DNA of 6,869 nucleotides from Candidatus Kaiserbacteria bacterium (GTDB lineage Bacteria > Patescibacteriota > Minisyncoccia > Phycocordibacterales > UBA918): the NCBI GenBank assembly GCA_007116965.1, contig SKHJ01000013.1, positions 1-6,869 on the forward strand. Reading direction: 5' to 3'. The position numbers and the translations under genes were made by a program. Within the stretch, counting starts at the first letter, position 1; each line of letters starts with the position of its first letter. The notes below the pieces were generated by a model, which was given only the letters and a program-made list of their open reading frames with translations, had not been told where the DNA came from and ran no database searches. Below are positions 1 to 5,426 of this stretch, piece after piece.

Positions 1-350
1 GCATCAACAATCGCCGTCTTGCCGTCGAGAGTTTCCCCAAGCACATTGAACAAGCGCCCCAACGCCTTCTCTCCTACCGGTACCGAAATGGCAGCTCCGG
101 TATCTGTGACCACCATGCCTCGCACCAGACCTTGTGTATCTTCCATGGCAATAGTACGAACCCGACCACCACCAATGTGTTGCGCCACCTCTAACGTAAT
201 GGTCGTACCATCCTCTTTGCTGATGGTGAGAGCATTTTGTAAGGCTGGTAGATGATCAAGGAAATGAACATCAACCACGGCCCCGATGATCTGGGTCACG
301 GTACCGGTACGGGTCGTAGTCGTCTGTACTTCACTAGTTACTGTTTGCAT
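1..350 (-). CDS. atpD: F1 ATP synthase subunit beta, N-terminal part (cut by window edge)
   Basis: Beta is the catalytic subunit of F1, the soluble ATP-making head on the cytoplasmic side of the membrane. The start is ATG at 350-348, and 116 full codons are visible before the left edge. They cover the N-terminal beta-barrel domain and the beginning of the nucleotide-binding domain. Typical family stretches are TGTVTQIIGAVVDVHF (about residues 15-30), GGRVRTIAMEDTQGLVRG (61-78) and VPVGEKALGRLFNVLGETLD (90-109). The Walker A loop and catalytic glutamate lie outside the window. The first 14 residues are a polar, Thr-rich extension. The gene is last of the visible operon, 126 bp after atpG. No Shine-Dalgarno motif precedes the ATG; the leader is A/T-rich and follows two hairpins. 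Family assignment is certain; completeness and the presence of atpC beyond the edge cannot be seen. Confidence 0.98.
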   Translation of the reverse strand, partial: MQTVTSEVQTTTTRTGTVTQIIGAVVDVHFLDHLPALQNALTISKEDGTTITLEVAQHIGGGRVRTIAMEDTQGLVRGMVVTDTGAAISVPVGEKALGRLFNVLGETLDGKTAIVD

Positions 351-370
351 AGTAGTTTTTTAATTAAGAT

Positions 371-387
371 ATTCGCGTTTGGCGAAT
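371..387 (-). other. Small hairpin in the atpD leader
   Basis: ATTCGC (371-376) and GCGAAT (382-387) are perfect inverted repeats around a 5-nt loop. The structure ends 20 nt before the atpD start codon. It is not followed by a T-run typical of a terminator. The sequence around it, ATTCGCGTTTGGCGAAT, recurs with two mismatches at 4241-4257, so it may be a fragment of a repeated intergenic element rather than a dedicated regulator. Confidence 0.4.
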
Positions 388-410
388 GCGCTATGACTTT
401 TAAAGAGATG

Positions 411-469
411 GGGCGCTCGGTGATACCACCAAGCGCTCAGACAACTACGCAGCAGTCTGAGCGCTTGGT
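411..469 (-). promoter_or_regulatory. Hairpin with competing alternative stem between atpG and atpD
   Basis: On the minus-strand transcript, arm A (469-455) and arm B (442-428) form a perfect 15-bp stem around a 12-nt loop, starting 7 nt after the atpG stop codon. Arm B, extended by one base, can instead pair with arm C (422-411) across a 4-nt loop: 11 of 12 positions pair, one of them as G-U, with one mismatch. The two stems are mutually exclusive. Neither is followed by a clean U-tract; CAUCUCUUUA follows arm C. A strong rho-independent terminator is therefore unlikely. Possible roles are mRNA processing, 3'-end protection of the upstream transcript, or tuning of beta relative to gamma. The pairing is seen directly; the role is inferred. 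Confidence 0.55.
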
Positions 470-476
470 ACTATAG

Positions 477-1385
477 TTACGAGTCCTGCATCGCCTCGGC
501 GCCGGCAGTTATTTCACTCACTTCGGCAGTGATGGAGGCTTGTCGCTCTTTGTTGTATTCAATAGTCAACGCTTTGATCACCTCTTTTGACTTATCGGTC
601 GCGTTCTTCATCGCCACCATCCGGGCCGAGTGCTCAGACGCCTTACTCTCCAAGAGAGCGTGATAGAAGATGATCTGCACCAATTGCGGCAATAAGGAAT
701 TGAGGACAGACTCGGCATTGGGTTCAAGTAAATACGCCACTTTGGTATCTGGCTCGGTAGTCTGCTCACTAAATTTTCCTTTACTCGGCACAATACCCTG
801 CAGCAGGTAGTGCACCTCGCCTGGATCGAGCGGCAACACTGTCCGCATGGTCGGCTCTTGCTCGAAGGTCGAGAGGAAATTCTGATACAAGACAACCACT
901 TTCTGGTACGTCGCCTTGGTAAAAGAAATCAGGGTAGCTTGGGTCATTGCCTCCACATCGGCCACTGTCACATCATCGCCAACATTGGTGTATTCGGTCA
1001 AGATAGTCTTTTGTTCACGCCGGGCAAAATCAGCCGCCTTCCGACCAACAGCAATGATGTCAGTCTCCGGCTGCTGCGCCAGATATTGCTCAGCTTGTTT
1101 TAAGACCGCACTATTCACACTCCCGGCCAAACCCTTATCACTGGTCACAATGACCAGCAAGTGACGGCCGGCCTCGCGGTGCTGCAGCAGCGGGTGCTGG
1201 TTTGCCTCCTGCACTTGCAAGACCCGCATCAAGATACGCATCGCGGCTTGCACATACGGACGACTCGCCAACGCTCGCTCCTGGCTTTTGCGCATCTTGA
1301 CCGCTGAAACCGACTCCATAGCCTTGGTCACTTGGCCGGTCTTTTTGGTCGATTGAATCTTATTTTTTACTTGCTTAAGGGCCAT
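477..1385 (-). CDS. atpG: F1 ATP synthase subunit gamma
   Basis: Gamma is the central rotor shaft that couples the turning c-ring to catalysis in the alpha3beta3 head. From the chosen ATG (1385-1383) the protein has 302 residues, slightly longer than the E. coli protein (287). The N-terminal coiled-coil helix is typical: KNKIQSTKKTGQVTKAMESV followed by KMRKSQERALASRPY. The C-terminal helix carries SEHSARMVAMKNATD and the family signature ITAEVSEITAGAEA (about residues 285-298). I prefer ATG 1385 because MALKQVKNKI matches the usual family start; an in-frame GTG two codons upstream (1391) is possible. The gene starts 11 bp after the atpA stop codon, without a Shine-Dalgarno motif, so translational coupling to atpA is likely. 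A 6-codon out-of-frame ATG reading (1395-1375) overlaps the start. A strong hairpin follows the stop codon. Confidence 0.98.
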   Translation of the reverse strand: MALKQVKNKIQSTKKTGQVTKAMESVSAVKMRKSQERALASRPYVQAAMRILMRVLQVQEANQHPLLQHREAGRHLLVIVTSDKGLAGSVNSAVLKQAEQYLAQQPETDIIAVGRKAADFARREQKTILTEYTNVGDDVTVADVEAMTQATLISFTKATYQKVVVLYQNFLSTFEQEPTMRTVLPLDPGEVHYLLQGIVPSKGKFSEQTTEPDTKVAYLLEPNAESVLNSLLPQLVQIIFYHALLESKASEHSARMVAMKNATDKSKEVIKALTIEYNKERQASITAEVSEITAGAEAMQDS

Positions 1386-1396
1386 ATGCACTCATA

Positions 1397-2974
1397 CTAG
1401 GCTGTAGCGTTTTGTCCAAAATACTGCGGGTGCGCTTCGCGGAAGGCTGTGATAGCCGCGTCCATCTTACCAGCTAATTCATCGCTGATCTGTCTAGTCT
1501 CTTCCAACTCGGTCAAGATCGGACTCTGGTCACGTTCGATATACTCCAGATACGACATCTCTACTTGCTTCACCAACTCAACCGCCGCGCCATTGAACAG
1601 CCCTTGGTTGGCTGCGTAGAGCACAACCACCTGCTTATAAAATGGCATTGGGTCATTTTGGTTTTGTTTTAAGAGCTCGACGTAGGTGCGACCACTTTCG
1701 ATTCGGGCTTTCGTCTCATCGTCTAGGTCTGAGGCAAATTGCATAAAGGCCTCCAGCTCGCGGAACTGGGCCAATTCCAGACGGATCTTACCAGAGACTT
1801 TCTTCATCGCTTTAGTCTGCGCCGACGATCCAACTCGAGAAACCGAGATACCTACATTCAAAGCGGGACGGATACCTTTATTGAAGAGATCGGTCTCCAA
1901 GAATATCTGACCGTCAGTGATAGAGATCACGTTGGTCGGGATATACGCCGATACGTCACCCTCTTGCGTCTCGATGATCGGCAAGGCCGTGATGGAGCCA
2001 CCGCCAAGGTCTTTTGAGAGTTTGGCCGAACGTTCCAATAATCGTGAGTGCAGGTAGAAGATATCCCCGGGGTATGCCTCGCGGCCCGGTGGTCGACGCA
2101 GCAGGAGTGACATTTGTCGGTAGGCATTAGCATGCTTGGAGAGATCGTCAAACACCACTAGCACGTCCTTGCCTTGCTCCATAAAGTACTCACCAATAGC
2201 GGCTCCGGCAAAGGGGGCCAAAAAGAGGATTGATGACGCTTCAGAAGCCGAAGTCGAGATGACCGTTGTGTACTCCATCGCTCCGGCCTCTTCTAATGTT
2301 GCTACCAGATTGGCAGTCTTAGATCGCTTCTGACCAATAGCTACGTAAATACAGAGGGGTCGCTTTTCGGCCGGCTCGTACCTTTGGTTGATGATGGTAT
2401 CAATGGCAATGGTCGTCTTACCGGTCTGTCGATCACCAATGATCAGCTCGCGTTGTCCTCGTCCAATTGGTATCATCGAGTCAATAGCTTTGATACCAGT
2501 ATGCACCGGCTCATTCACACTCGAGCGGTCCATTACCCCATAGGCCACTCGCTCTAAAGCCATATGCTTATCAGCTGCAATCTCCCCTTTGGCGTCCAGC
2601 GGTTGACCGAGTGGGTCTACCACTCGACCAATAATGTCATCGCTGACTGGTATAGAGAGTAGTTGCTCGGTCCGATAGACCGTCATCCCTTCGGTCACAA
2701 CATCGGCCTCACCAAGTACTACTACCTTTACCAACTCCTCTTCCAAGTTAAGAATGAGGCCGTAGAGTGGTTTTTCCGCCTGCAGACTCTCCTCTAGTGT
2801 GGCGCCGTCACTAGCGGCAAAGACCACCATTTCCATCAGCTGAGCTTGGTTGAGACCATCGATCTCAACAATACCGTCGCCGACAGACATCACGGTACCA
2901 GCTTCTTTGCTCACAGCCGCAACATCGAGCTGCGCGATCTCTTGTTTGATTCGTTCGATAATTGGGGTACTCAT
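1397..2974 (-). CDS. atpA: F1 ATP synthase subunit alpha
   Basis: Alpha is the non-catalytic nucleotide-binding subunit that alternates with beta in the F1 ring and supplies the arginine finger. It has 525 residues, slightly longer than the E. coli protein. The beta-barrel domain spans about residues 20-95. The Walker A loop GDRQTGKT is at 180-187 and Walker B VLVVFDDLSKHA at 271-282. LLRRPPGREAYPGD is at 291-304. The alpha/beta signature PALNVGISVS is at 370-379, and the catalytic arginine is R380 in SRVGSSAQ. The E. coli form of the signature has Pro where this protein has Val374; the pattern is otherwise kept. The C-terminal helical domain continues to residue 525. The ATG at 2974 gives MSTPIIERIKQEIAQLD, a normal family start, but has no Shine-Dalgarno motif. 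It lies 64 bp after atpH and 11 bp before atpG. Confidence 0.99.
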   Translation of the reverse strand: MSTPIIERIKQEIAQLDVAAVSKEAGTVMSVGDGIVEIDGLNQAQLMEMVVFAASDGATLEESLQAEKPLYGLILNLEEELVKVVVLGEADVVTEGMTVYRTEQLLSIPVSDDIIGRVVDPLGQPLDAKGEIAADKHMALERVAYGVMDRSSVNEPVHTGIKAIDSMIPIGRGQRELIIGDRQTGKTTIAIDTIINQRYEPAEKRPLCIYVAIGQKRSKTANLVATLEEAGAMEYTTVISTSASEASSILFLAPFAGAAIGEYFMEQGKDVLVVFDDLSKHANAYRQMSLLLRRPPGREAYPGDIFYLHSRLLERSAKLSKDLGGGSITALPIIETQEGDVSAYIPTNVISITDGQIFLETDLFNKGIRPALNVGISVSRVGSSAQTKAMKKVSGKIRLELAQFRELEAFMQFASDLDDETKARIESGRTYVELLKQNQNDPMPFYKQVVVLYAANQGLFNGAAVELVKQVEMSYLEYIERDQSPILTELEETRQISDELAGKMDAAITAFREAHPQYFGQNATA

Positions 2975-3038
2975 ACCAGTCAGATGAAATTAGAGACTAA
3001 ATACTAATAAGTTGGGTAGGACGTTTAGGGGTAGAAGA

Positions 3039-3431
3039 TCACGTGGTGGTTTGGGCTATGTTCTGATAGAGCCGCACGAGAGCGTCTTTGTAACTTGTAT
3101 CAATGACATGATGATCATAGCGCACCACACTACCACCAATGAGTTCGGGCGCGATGGTTACCCGATATTCTGAGGGTGCCTTGAGTGCTGCAAGCTGTCG
3201 CTTGATACTATCGGCCAGCACGGTCAAATCTTGTTCTCGTGCCAGCTGCACTGTCGGAATACGTTTTGCTTCGTATCGCTCCCACGCACGCGCCACATCT
3301 TTGAGAACTCGTCCATAGAGGTACATATGTCCCCGTCGTTCCATAGCCTGCCTTAGTCCAGTCAGGACCGTGCTGATGTCTTGTCCTTGCTGCAGCAAAG
3401 TGAGTGTAGCTATGGTGTAGTAACGACGCAT
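3039..3431 (-). CDS. atpH: F1Fo ATP synthase subunit delta, unusually short
   Basis: Delta joins the top of F1 to the peripheral stalk (subunit b), holding the head still while the rotor turns. The protein has 130 residues; typical bacterial delta has about 175-180. The C-terminal half fits the family: YRVTIAPELIGGSVVRYDHHVIDTSYKDALVRLYQ (from about residue 88) contains the I-G-G-S-V turn and the short helix found at the end of delta. The N-terminal half, which normally forms a six-helix bundle that binds alpha, is reduced to about 80 residues. Its position between atpF and atpA supports the call. The start is ATG at 3431. AAGGTGG overlaps the atpF stop codon but sits about 15 nt upstream, farther than usual. 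The reading frame stays open upstream into atpF without another good ATG or GTG start, so a slightly longer protein cannot be excluded. Confidence 0.9.
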   Translation of the reverse strand: MRRYYTIATLTLLQQGQDISTVLTGLRQAMERRGHMYLYGRVLKDVARAWERYEAKRIPTVQLAREQDLTVLADSIKRQLAALKAPSEYRVTIAPELIGGSVVRYDHHVIDTSYKDALVRLYQNIAQTTT

Positions 3432-3451
3432 AAGAATGAAGATTACCCACC

Positions 3452-3904
3452 TTAAGAAGACGCCCGCTCTTGCAAAATCTTCTCGGCCGCTAAAATAGCC
3501 GTTTTAGCTATCTCAGCTTCACTTTCTCGACGGGAACGAGCTTTTATCTCCTCACCAGCCGCAGCTGCTTGCTGCAGTAGCTGTTCGGCTTTTCCTTGTG
3601 CTTCACCAACGATAGCCTGACCTCGTTCCTCTGCGTGGGTCTTGGCACGGGCCGCGACCGCCTCAGCTTCTGTGTGAGCGGTTGCCAAAATAGACTGTTT
3701 TTCAGCTTCAGCATTTTGCTTCATCTTCTCAGCTGCAGCAGCATCTTTGATACCTTGCTCTATTCGTTCTTGCCGTTCACGCAGAAGACGCAAAACTGGC
3801 TTATAGAGTAGGTAGGTCAAACCAGCAGCCAAGAGGCCGAAGTTAAGTATTTGCAGCAAAATTAACTGCCAATCGATGCCGAACGCTGAGATGAGTTGGT
3901 CCAT
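3452..3904 (-). CDS. atpF: Fo ATP synthase subunit b
   Basis: Subunit b forms the peripheral stalk that links the membrane subunit a to delta and F1. The protein has 150 residues, close to the usual length of about 156. One transmembrane helix lies near the N-terminus (about residues 13-35, rich in Leu and Ile and ending in TYLLYKPV). It is followed by a long charged Ala/Glu/Lys-rich helix to the C-terminus (about 38-148), the typical dimeric coiled coil. The N-terminal pattern of a hydrophobic helix, KPVLRLLRERQERIEQGI and AAEKMKQNAEAEKQ is standard for the family. The start is ATG at 3904, without a Shine-Dalgarno motif, 40 bp after atpE. The stop codon is 20 bp before atpH. Only one b gene is present, with no b' copy, so a homodimeric stalk is likely. 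Confidence 0.97.
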   Translation of the reverse strand: MDQLISAFGIDWQLILLQILNFGLLAAGLTYLLYKPVLRLLRERQERIEQGIKDAAAAEKMKQNAEAEKQSILATAHTEAEAVAARAKTHAEERGQAIVGEAQGKAEQLLQQAAAAGEEIKARSRRESEAEIAKTAILAAEKILQERASS

Positions 3905-3944
3905 GATGATTTGATAAAACTAATGCTAATGGCCTAGACAATAC

Positions 3945-4211
3945 TTAGGCGAACATGATGACGAAGGCGACGACCAAGGCAAAGATACCAAGTGCCTCAA
4001 CAAAGGCGATACCAAGGATCATCATCGGGGTCACCTTGCCGGCGGCCTCAGGATTGCGACCAATTGCCTCAAGCGCCTTAGAGACCAATAGACCGATTCC
4101 GATACCTGGTCCAATCACACCAAAGCCGGCCGCAATGGCCATCGCCAGCGCCCGGGTGGCATCAGCATCCATCTGGGCAATCTGCAAGGCGATTTCTGTT
4201 TCTGGAGTCAT
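3945..4211 (-). CDS. atpE: Fo ATP synthase subunit c (proteolipid), H+-type
   Basis: Subunit c forms the membrane rotor ring that carries ions between the two half-channels of subunit a. The 88-residue protein is a helical hairpin: helix 1 about 18-46 with the glycine motif GVIGPGIGIG (31-40), polar loop GRNPEA (51-56), and helix 2 about 60-87. The ion-binding carboxylate is E72 in AFVEALGIF. Compared with the Na+-type Ilyobacter tartaricus ring, the positions of Gln32, Ser66, Thr67 and Tyr70 are Ile39, Ala73, Leu74 and Phe77, so the extra Na+ ligands are missing and H+ coupling is inferred. The first 17 residues (with TPETE and QMDAD) form a short acidic extension. No Shine-Dalgarno motif precedes ATG 4211, although c is needed in many copies. 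A perfect 6-bp A/T-rich inverted repeat ends 4 nt upstream of it. Confidence 0.98.
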   Translation of the reverse strand: MTPETEIALQIAQMDADATRALAMAIAAGFGVIGPGIGIGLLVSKALEAIGRNPEAAGKVTPMMILGIAFVEALGIFALVVAFVIMFA

Positions 4212-4215
4212 AATA

Positions 4216-4232
4216 CAATAATTACGTTATTG
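4216..4232 (-). repeat. A/T-rich inverted repeat just upstream of atpE
   Basis: CAATAA (4216-4221) and TTATTG (4227-4232) are perfect inverted repeats around a 5-nt loop. On the transcript this weak stem ends 4 nt before the atpE start codon, where a Shine-Dalgarno motif would normally lie. The A/T-rich arms would melt easily, so a strong block to ribosome entry is unlikely. Confidence 0.35.
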
Positions 4233-4238
4233 AGTAGA

Positions 4239-4353
4239 GCATTCACGTTTGGCGGATTTCTTCGTTGCTTTCGTCACTCAAACCGTTCATCGTACCTTTT
4301 AGTACGCCTCAGATTCTCGTTCCTTGACACCTACAACTACACCCAAACGCGTC
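4239..4353. repeat. Candidate palindromic intergenic repeat element
   Basis: The segment has symmetric anchors. CGTTTGG (4246-4252) faces CCAAACG (4343-4349) at the ends, and CGTAC (4291-4295) faces GTACG (4302-4306) around a 6-nt loop at the centre. The arms between anchors have nearly equal length (38 and 36 nt) but are poorly matched, as in a decayed long inverted repeat. Its left end ATTCACGTTTGGCGGAT (4241-4257) matches 371-387 at 15 of 17 positions. This suggests a small dispersed, non-coding repeat. No transposase or target duplication is visible, and only a genome-wide search can confirm copies. Confidence 0.35.
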
Positions 4354-4429
4354 AGCCCTATCGAGATCTAGTAATAATGGACAAACACGAGCCAACCTTA
4401 CGATAAAGCGGACTCGTTCCCGCCCACCA

Positions 4430-5296
4430 TCAATGCGGTTCTTCGATGGCCACCCGGATAAAGAACAGGGTTAAGATAGCAAACACTACCGCCTGAATCA
4501 AACCCACAAATATTTCGTAACCATAAATGGGTATTGGGGCAATGTAGGGCGCAAAGAAAAAGACCACCAACAGCAAGACCTTGCCTGCAAAAATGTTACC
4601 AAAAAGACGAAAAGAGAAAGCGATCAAACGAGCCAACTCACTGACCAACTCAATCAACCCAATAGCGAATCCGAGCGGTGAAGAAAAGTTGATAAATTTG
4701 CCGATATATTTCCAAAGACCAATGCCAATGACTCCGGCCAGCTGGATGGTCACAAAAGAGACAATGGCCAAGCCGATGGTCATATTTATATCCGTTGCGC
4801 TCGGGTAGAGCCATGGTATCAAGGAGCCAGACTCATCGTAGCTACCAAACGCCCCGACTCCGGGGATCAGACCAACCCAGTTGAAGGTTAGGATGAAAAT
4901 AAAAATGGTGAAGATGATGGGAAAATAGCGATCGGCATACTTCTTACCCCCTAATGTCTCGGCGATATAATCGTACACGCCTCCAATCCCCATTTCTACC
5001 AGACTCTGCACGTGGCCCGGCACGAGCGCTAAGCGCCGGCGTAGCAACCAGGCGAAGCTAAATAACAGCAATATCGAAAACCAGGCGGTCACTAAGGTAG
5101 AGGTGATAGGTACCACACCGATGTAGCCTAAAACATACGGACTTAGACTGACCGATATTCCTGGTTCTGCGGCGTGTGCGACAGCGGTGAAAAACATAAC
5201 AAAAACGACGCCATAATAGCACACTCTCAGCCTAGTACAATGATTAGTAATACCAGGCTGATTAGTGTAGTAACCGTACTCATAATAGCTAGTCAT
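4430..5296 (-). CDS. atpB: Fo ATP synthase subunit a
   Basis: Subunit a is the membrane stator that provides the two proton half-channels against the c-ring. The 288-residue protein has about five to six membrane segments after its N-terminal region. The essential arginine is R230 in FSFRLFGNIFAGK (E. coli R210). The C-terminal helix EIFVGLIQAVVFAILTLFF keeps Gln268 (E. coli Q252). The two polar positions paired in E. coli, E219 and H245, are here Lys239 and Glu261. The N-terminus is unusual: about 24 polar, Tyr-rich residues, then a hydrophobic stretch (25-40) ending in AHA before AEPG, which resembles a cleavable signal peptide. The ATG at 5296 is supported by AGGAG 7 nt upstream, the only strong ribosome-binding site in the window. 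A start at GTG codon 25 or ATG codon 34 would still leave a hydrophobic leader. This is the first gene of the operon; no atpI precedes it. Confidence 0.97.
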   Translation of the reverse strand: MTSYYEYGYYTNQPGITNHCTRLRVCYYGVVFVMFFTAVAHAAEPGISVSLSPYVLGYIGVVPITSTLVTAWFSILLLFSFAWLLRRRLALVPGHVQSLVEMGIGGVYDYIAETLGGKKYADRYFPIIFTIFIFILTFNWVGLIPGVGAFGSYDESGSLIPWLYPSATDINMTIGLAIVSFVTIQLAGVIGIGLWKYIGKFINFSSPLGFAIGLIELVSELARLIAFSFRLFGNIFAGKVLLLVVFFFAPYIAPIPIYGYEIFVGLIQAVVFAILTLFFIRVAIEEPH

Positions 5297-5303
5297 CTGA
5301 TGG

Positions 5304-5308
5304 CTCCT
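5304..5308 (-). promoter_or_regulatory. Ribosome-binding site of atpB
   Basis: AGGAG on the minus strand lies 7 nt upstream of ATG 5296, an ideal Shine-Dalgarno distance. It decides the start of atpB in favour of the long N-terminus. The other ATP synthase genes lack a comparable motif. Confidence 0.75.
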
Positions 5309-5315
5309 AAACTAT

Positions 5316-5332
5316 GCAGCGGTTTTTTTATA
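5316..5332 (+). repeat. Direct repeat copy 1 at the atpB promoter
   Basis: GCAGCGGTTTT followed by TTTATA matches copy 2 (5402-5416), GCTGCGGTTTT followed by ATAT, at 10 of the first 11 positions. This copy covers the predicted -10 box and start site of the atp operon. It could be an operator half of a shared regulator site. Confidence 0.35.
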
Positions 5333-5335
5333 CCA
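5327..5335 (-). promoter_or_regulatory. Candidate promoter of the atp operon (extended -10)
   Basis: The minus strand reads TGGTATAAA, a TGn extended -10 followed by TATAAA (5332-5327; consensus TATAAT). Transcription would start near 5320, giving a leader of about 24 nt that contains AGGAG and the atpB start. No good -35 box is visible at 16-18 bp, which is tolerated in extended -10 promoters. The position and leader length support the call; there is no experimental evidence. Confidence 0.45.
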
Positions 5336-5370
5336 GATGTGCGTTTTATCTAACGAGGTGCATAAACCCA

Positions 5371-5399
5371 TTGACGAGAACCCTAAGTGGAGCTAGTAT
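5371..5399 (+). promoter_or_regulatory. Candidate sigma70-type promoter of the antiporter gene
   Basis: TTGACG (5371-5376, 5 of 6 to the -35 consensus), a 17-bp spacer, and TAGTAT (5394-5399, 4 of 6 to the -10 consensus) form a well-spaced promoter in the only intergenic region upstream of the gene. Transcription would start near 5406, leaving a leader of about 80 nt that contains a hairpin. Spacing and position make it the best promoter candidate on the plus strand. Confidence 0.5.
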
Positions 5400-5401
5400 G
5401 T

Positions 5402-5416
5402 GCTGCGGTTTTATAT
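5402..5416 (+). repeat. Direct repeat copy 2 at the antiporter start site
   Basis: GCTGCGGTTTT followed by ATAT is the partner of copy 1 at 5316-5332. It lies over the predicted transcription start of the antiporter gene, in the same orientation as copy 1. Having one copy at each of two divergent start sites suggests a shared regulatory protein, but chance similarity is possible. Confidence 0.35.
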
Positions 5417-5426
5417 CGAAGCCCAG

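Larger units (their letters stand above)
4212..4429. other. Long spacer between atpB and atpE without a gene
   Basis: These 218 bp separate two genes of the same operon and exceed the other gaps here (11-126 bp). No convincing coding sequence is present. The right part contains ACGAGCC (4387-4393) facing GGACTCGT (4410-4417), a weak 7-bp stem with one bulged base. The middle (about 4239-4353) looks like a palindromic intergenic repeat. Next to atpE there is a small A/T-rich hairpin. The spacer could hold an RNA processing site or extra promoter that raises atpE expression, but I see no clear promoter. Confidence 0.6.

Noticed and set aside
19..476. Two short plus-strand reading frames (19-255 and 252-476)
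   Set aside because: They lie antisense to atpD and across its structured leader. The atpD protein reads perfectly on the other strand, and neither frame resembles a known protein.
810..1164. Overlapping plus-strand reading frames inside atpG
   Set aside because: They are antisense to conserved gamma-subunit codons and have no family resemblance; likely chance frames in G/C-balanced DNA.
3208..3450. Minus-strand GTG-started frame of 80 codons over atpH
   Set aside because: It shifts the frame of the clearly delta-like protein, overlaps the Shine-Dalgarno-like AAGGTGG, and has low-complexity composition with no family match.
3945..4211. Possibility that the ATP synthase is Na+-coupled because it sits beside a Na+/H+ antiporter
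   Set aside because: The c subunit has hydrophobic residues (Ile39, Ala73, Leu74, Phe77) where Na+-type rings have polar ligands.
3955..4221. 88-codon plus-strand frame mirroring atpE
   Set aside because: It is an exact antisense shadow of the c-subunit gene, whose assignment is certain.
4243..4290. 15-codon minus-strand reading frame starting ATGAACGG in the atpB-atpE spacer
   Set aside because: Very short, no ribosome-binding site, and located within the candidate palindromic repeat; better explained as non-coding.
4324..4329. TTGACA, a perfect -35 box on the plus strand in the atpB-atpE spacer
   Set aside because: No -10 box lies at 16-18 bp downstream, and transcription from it would run antisense into atpB.
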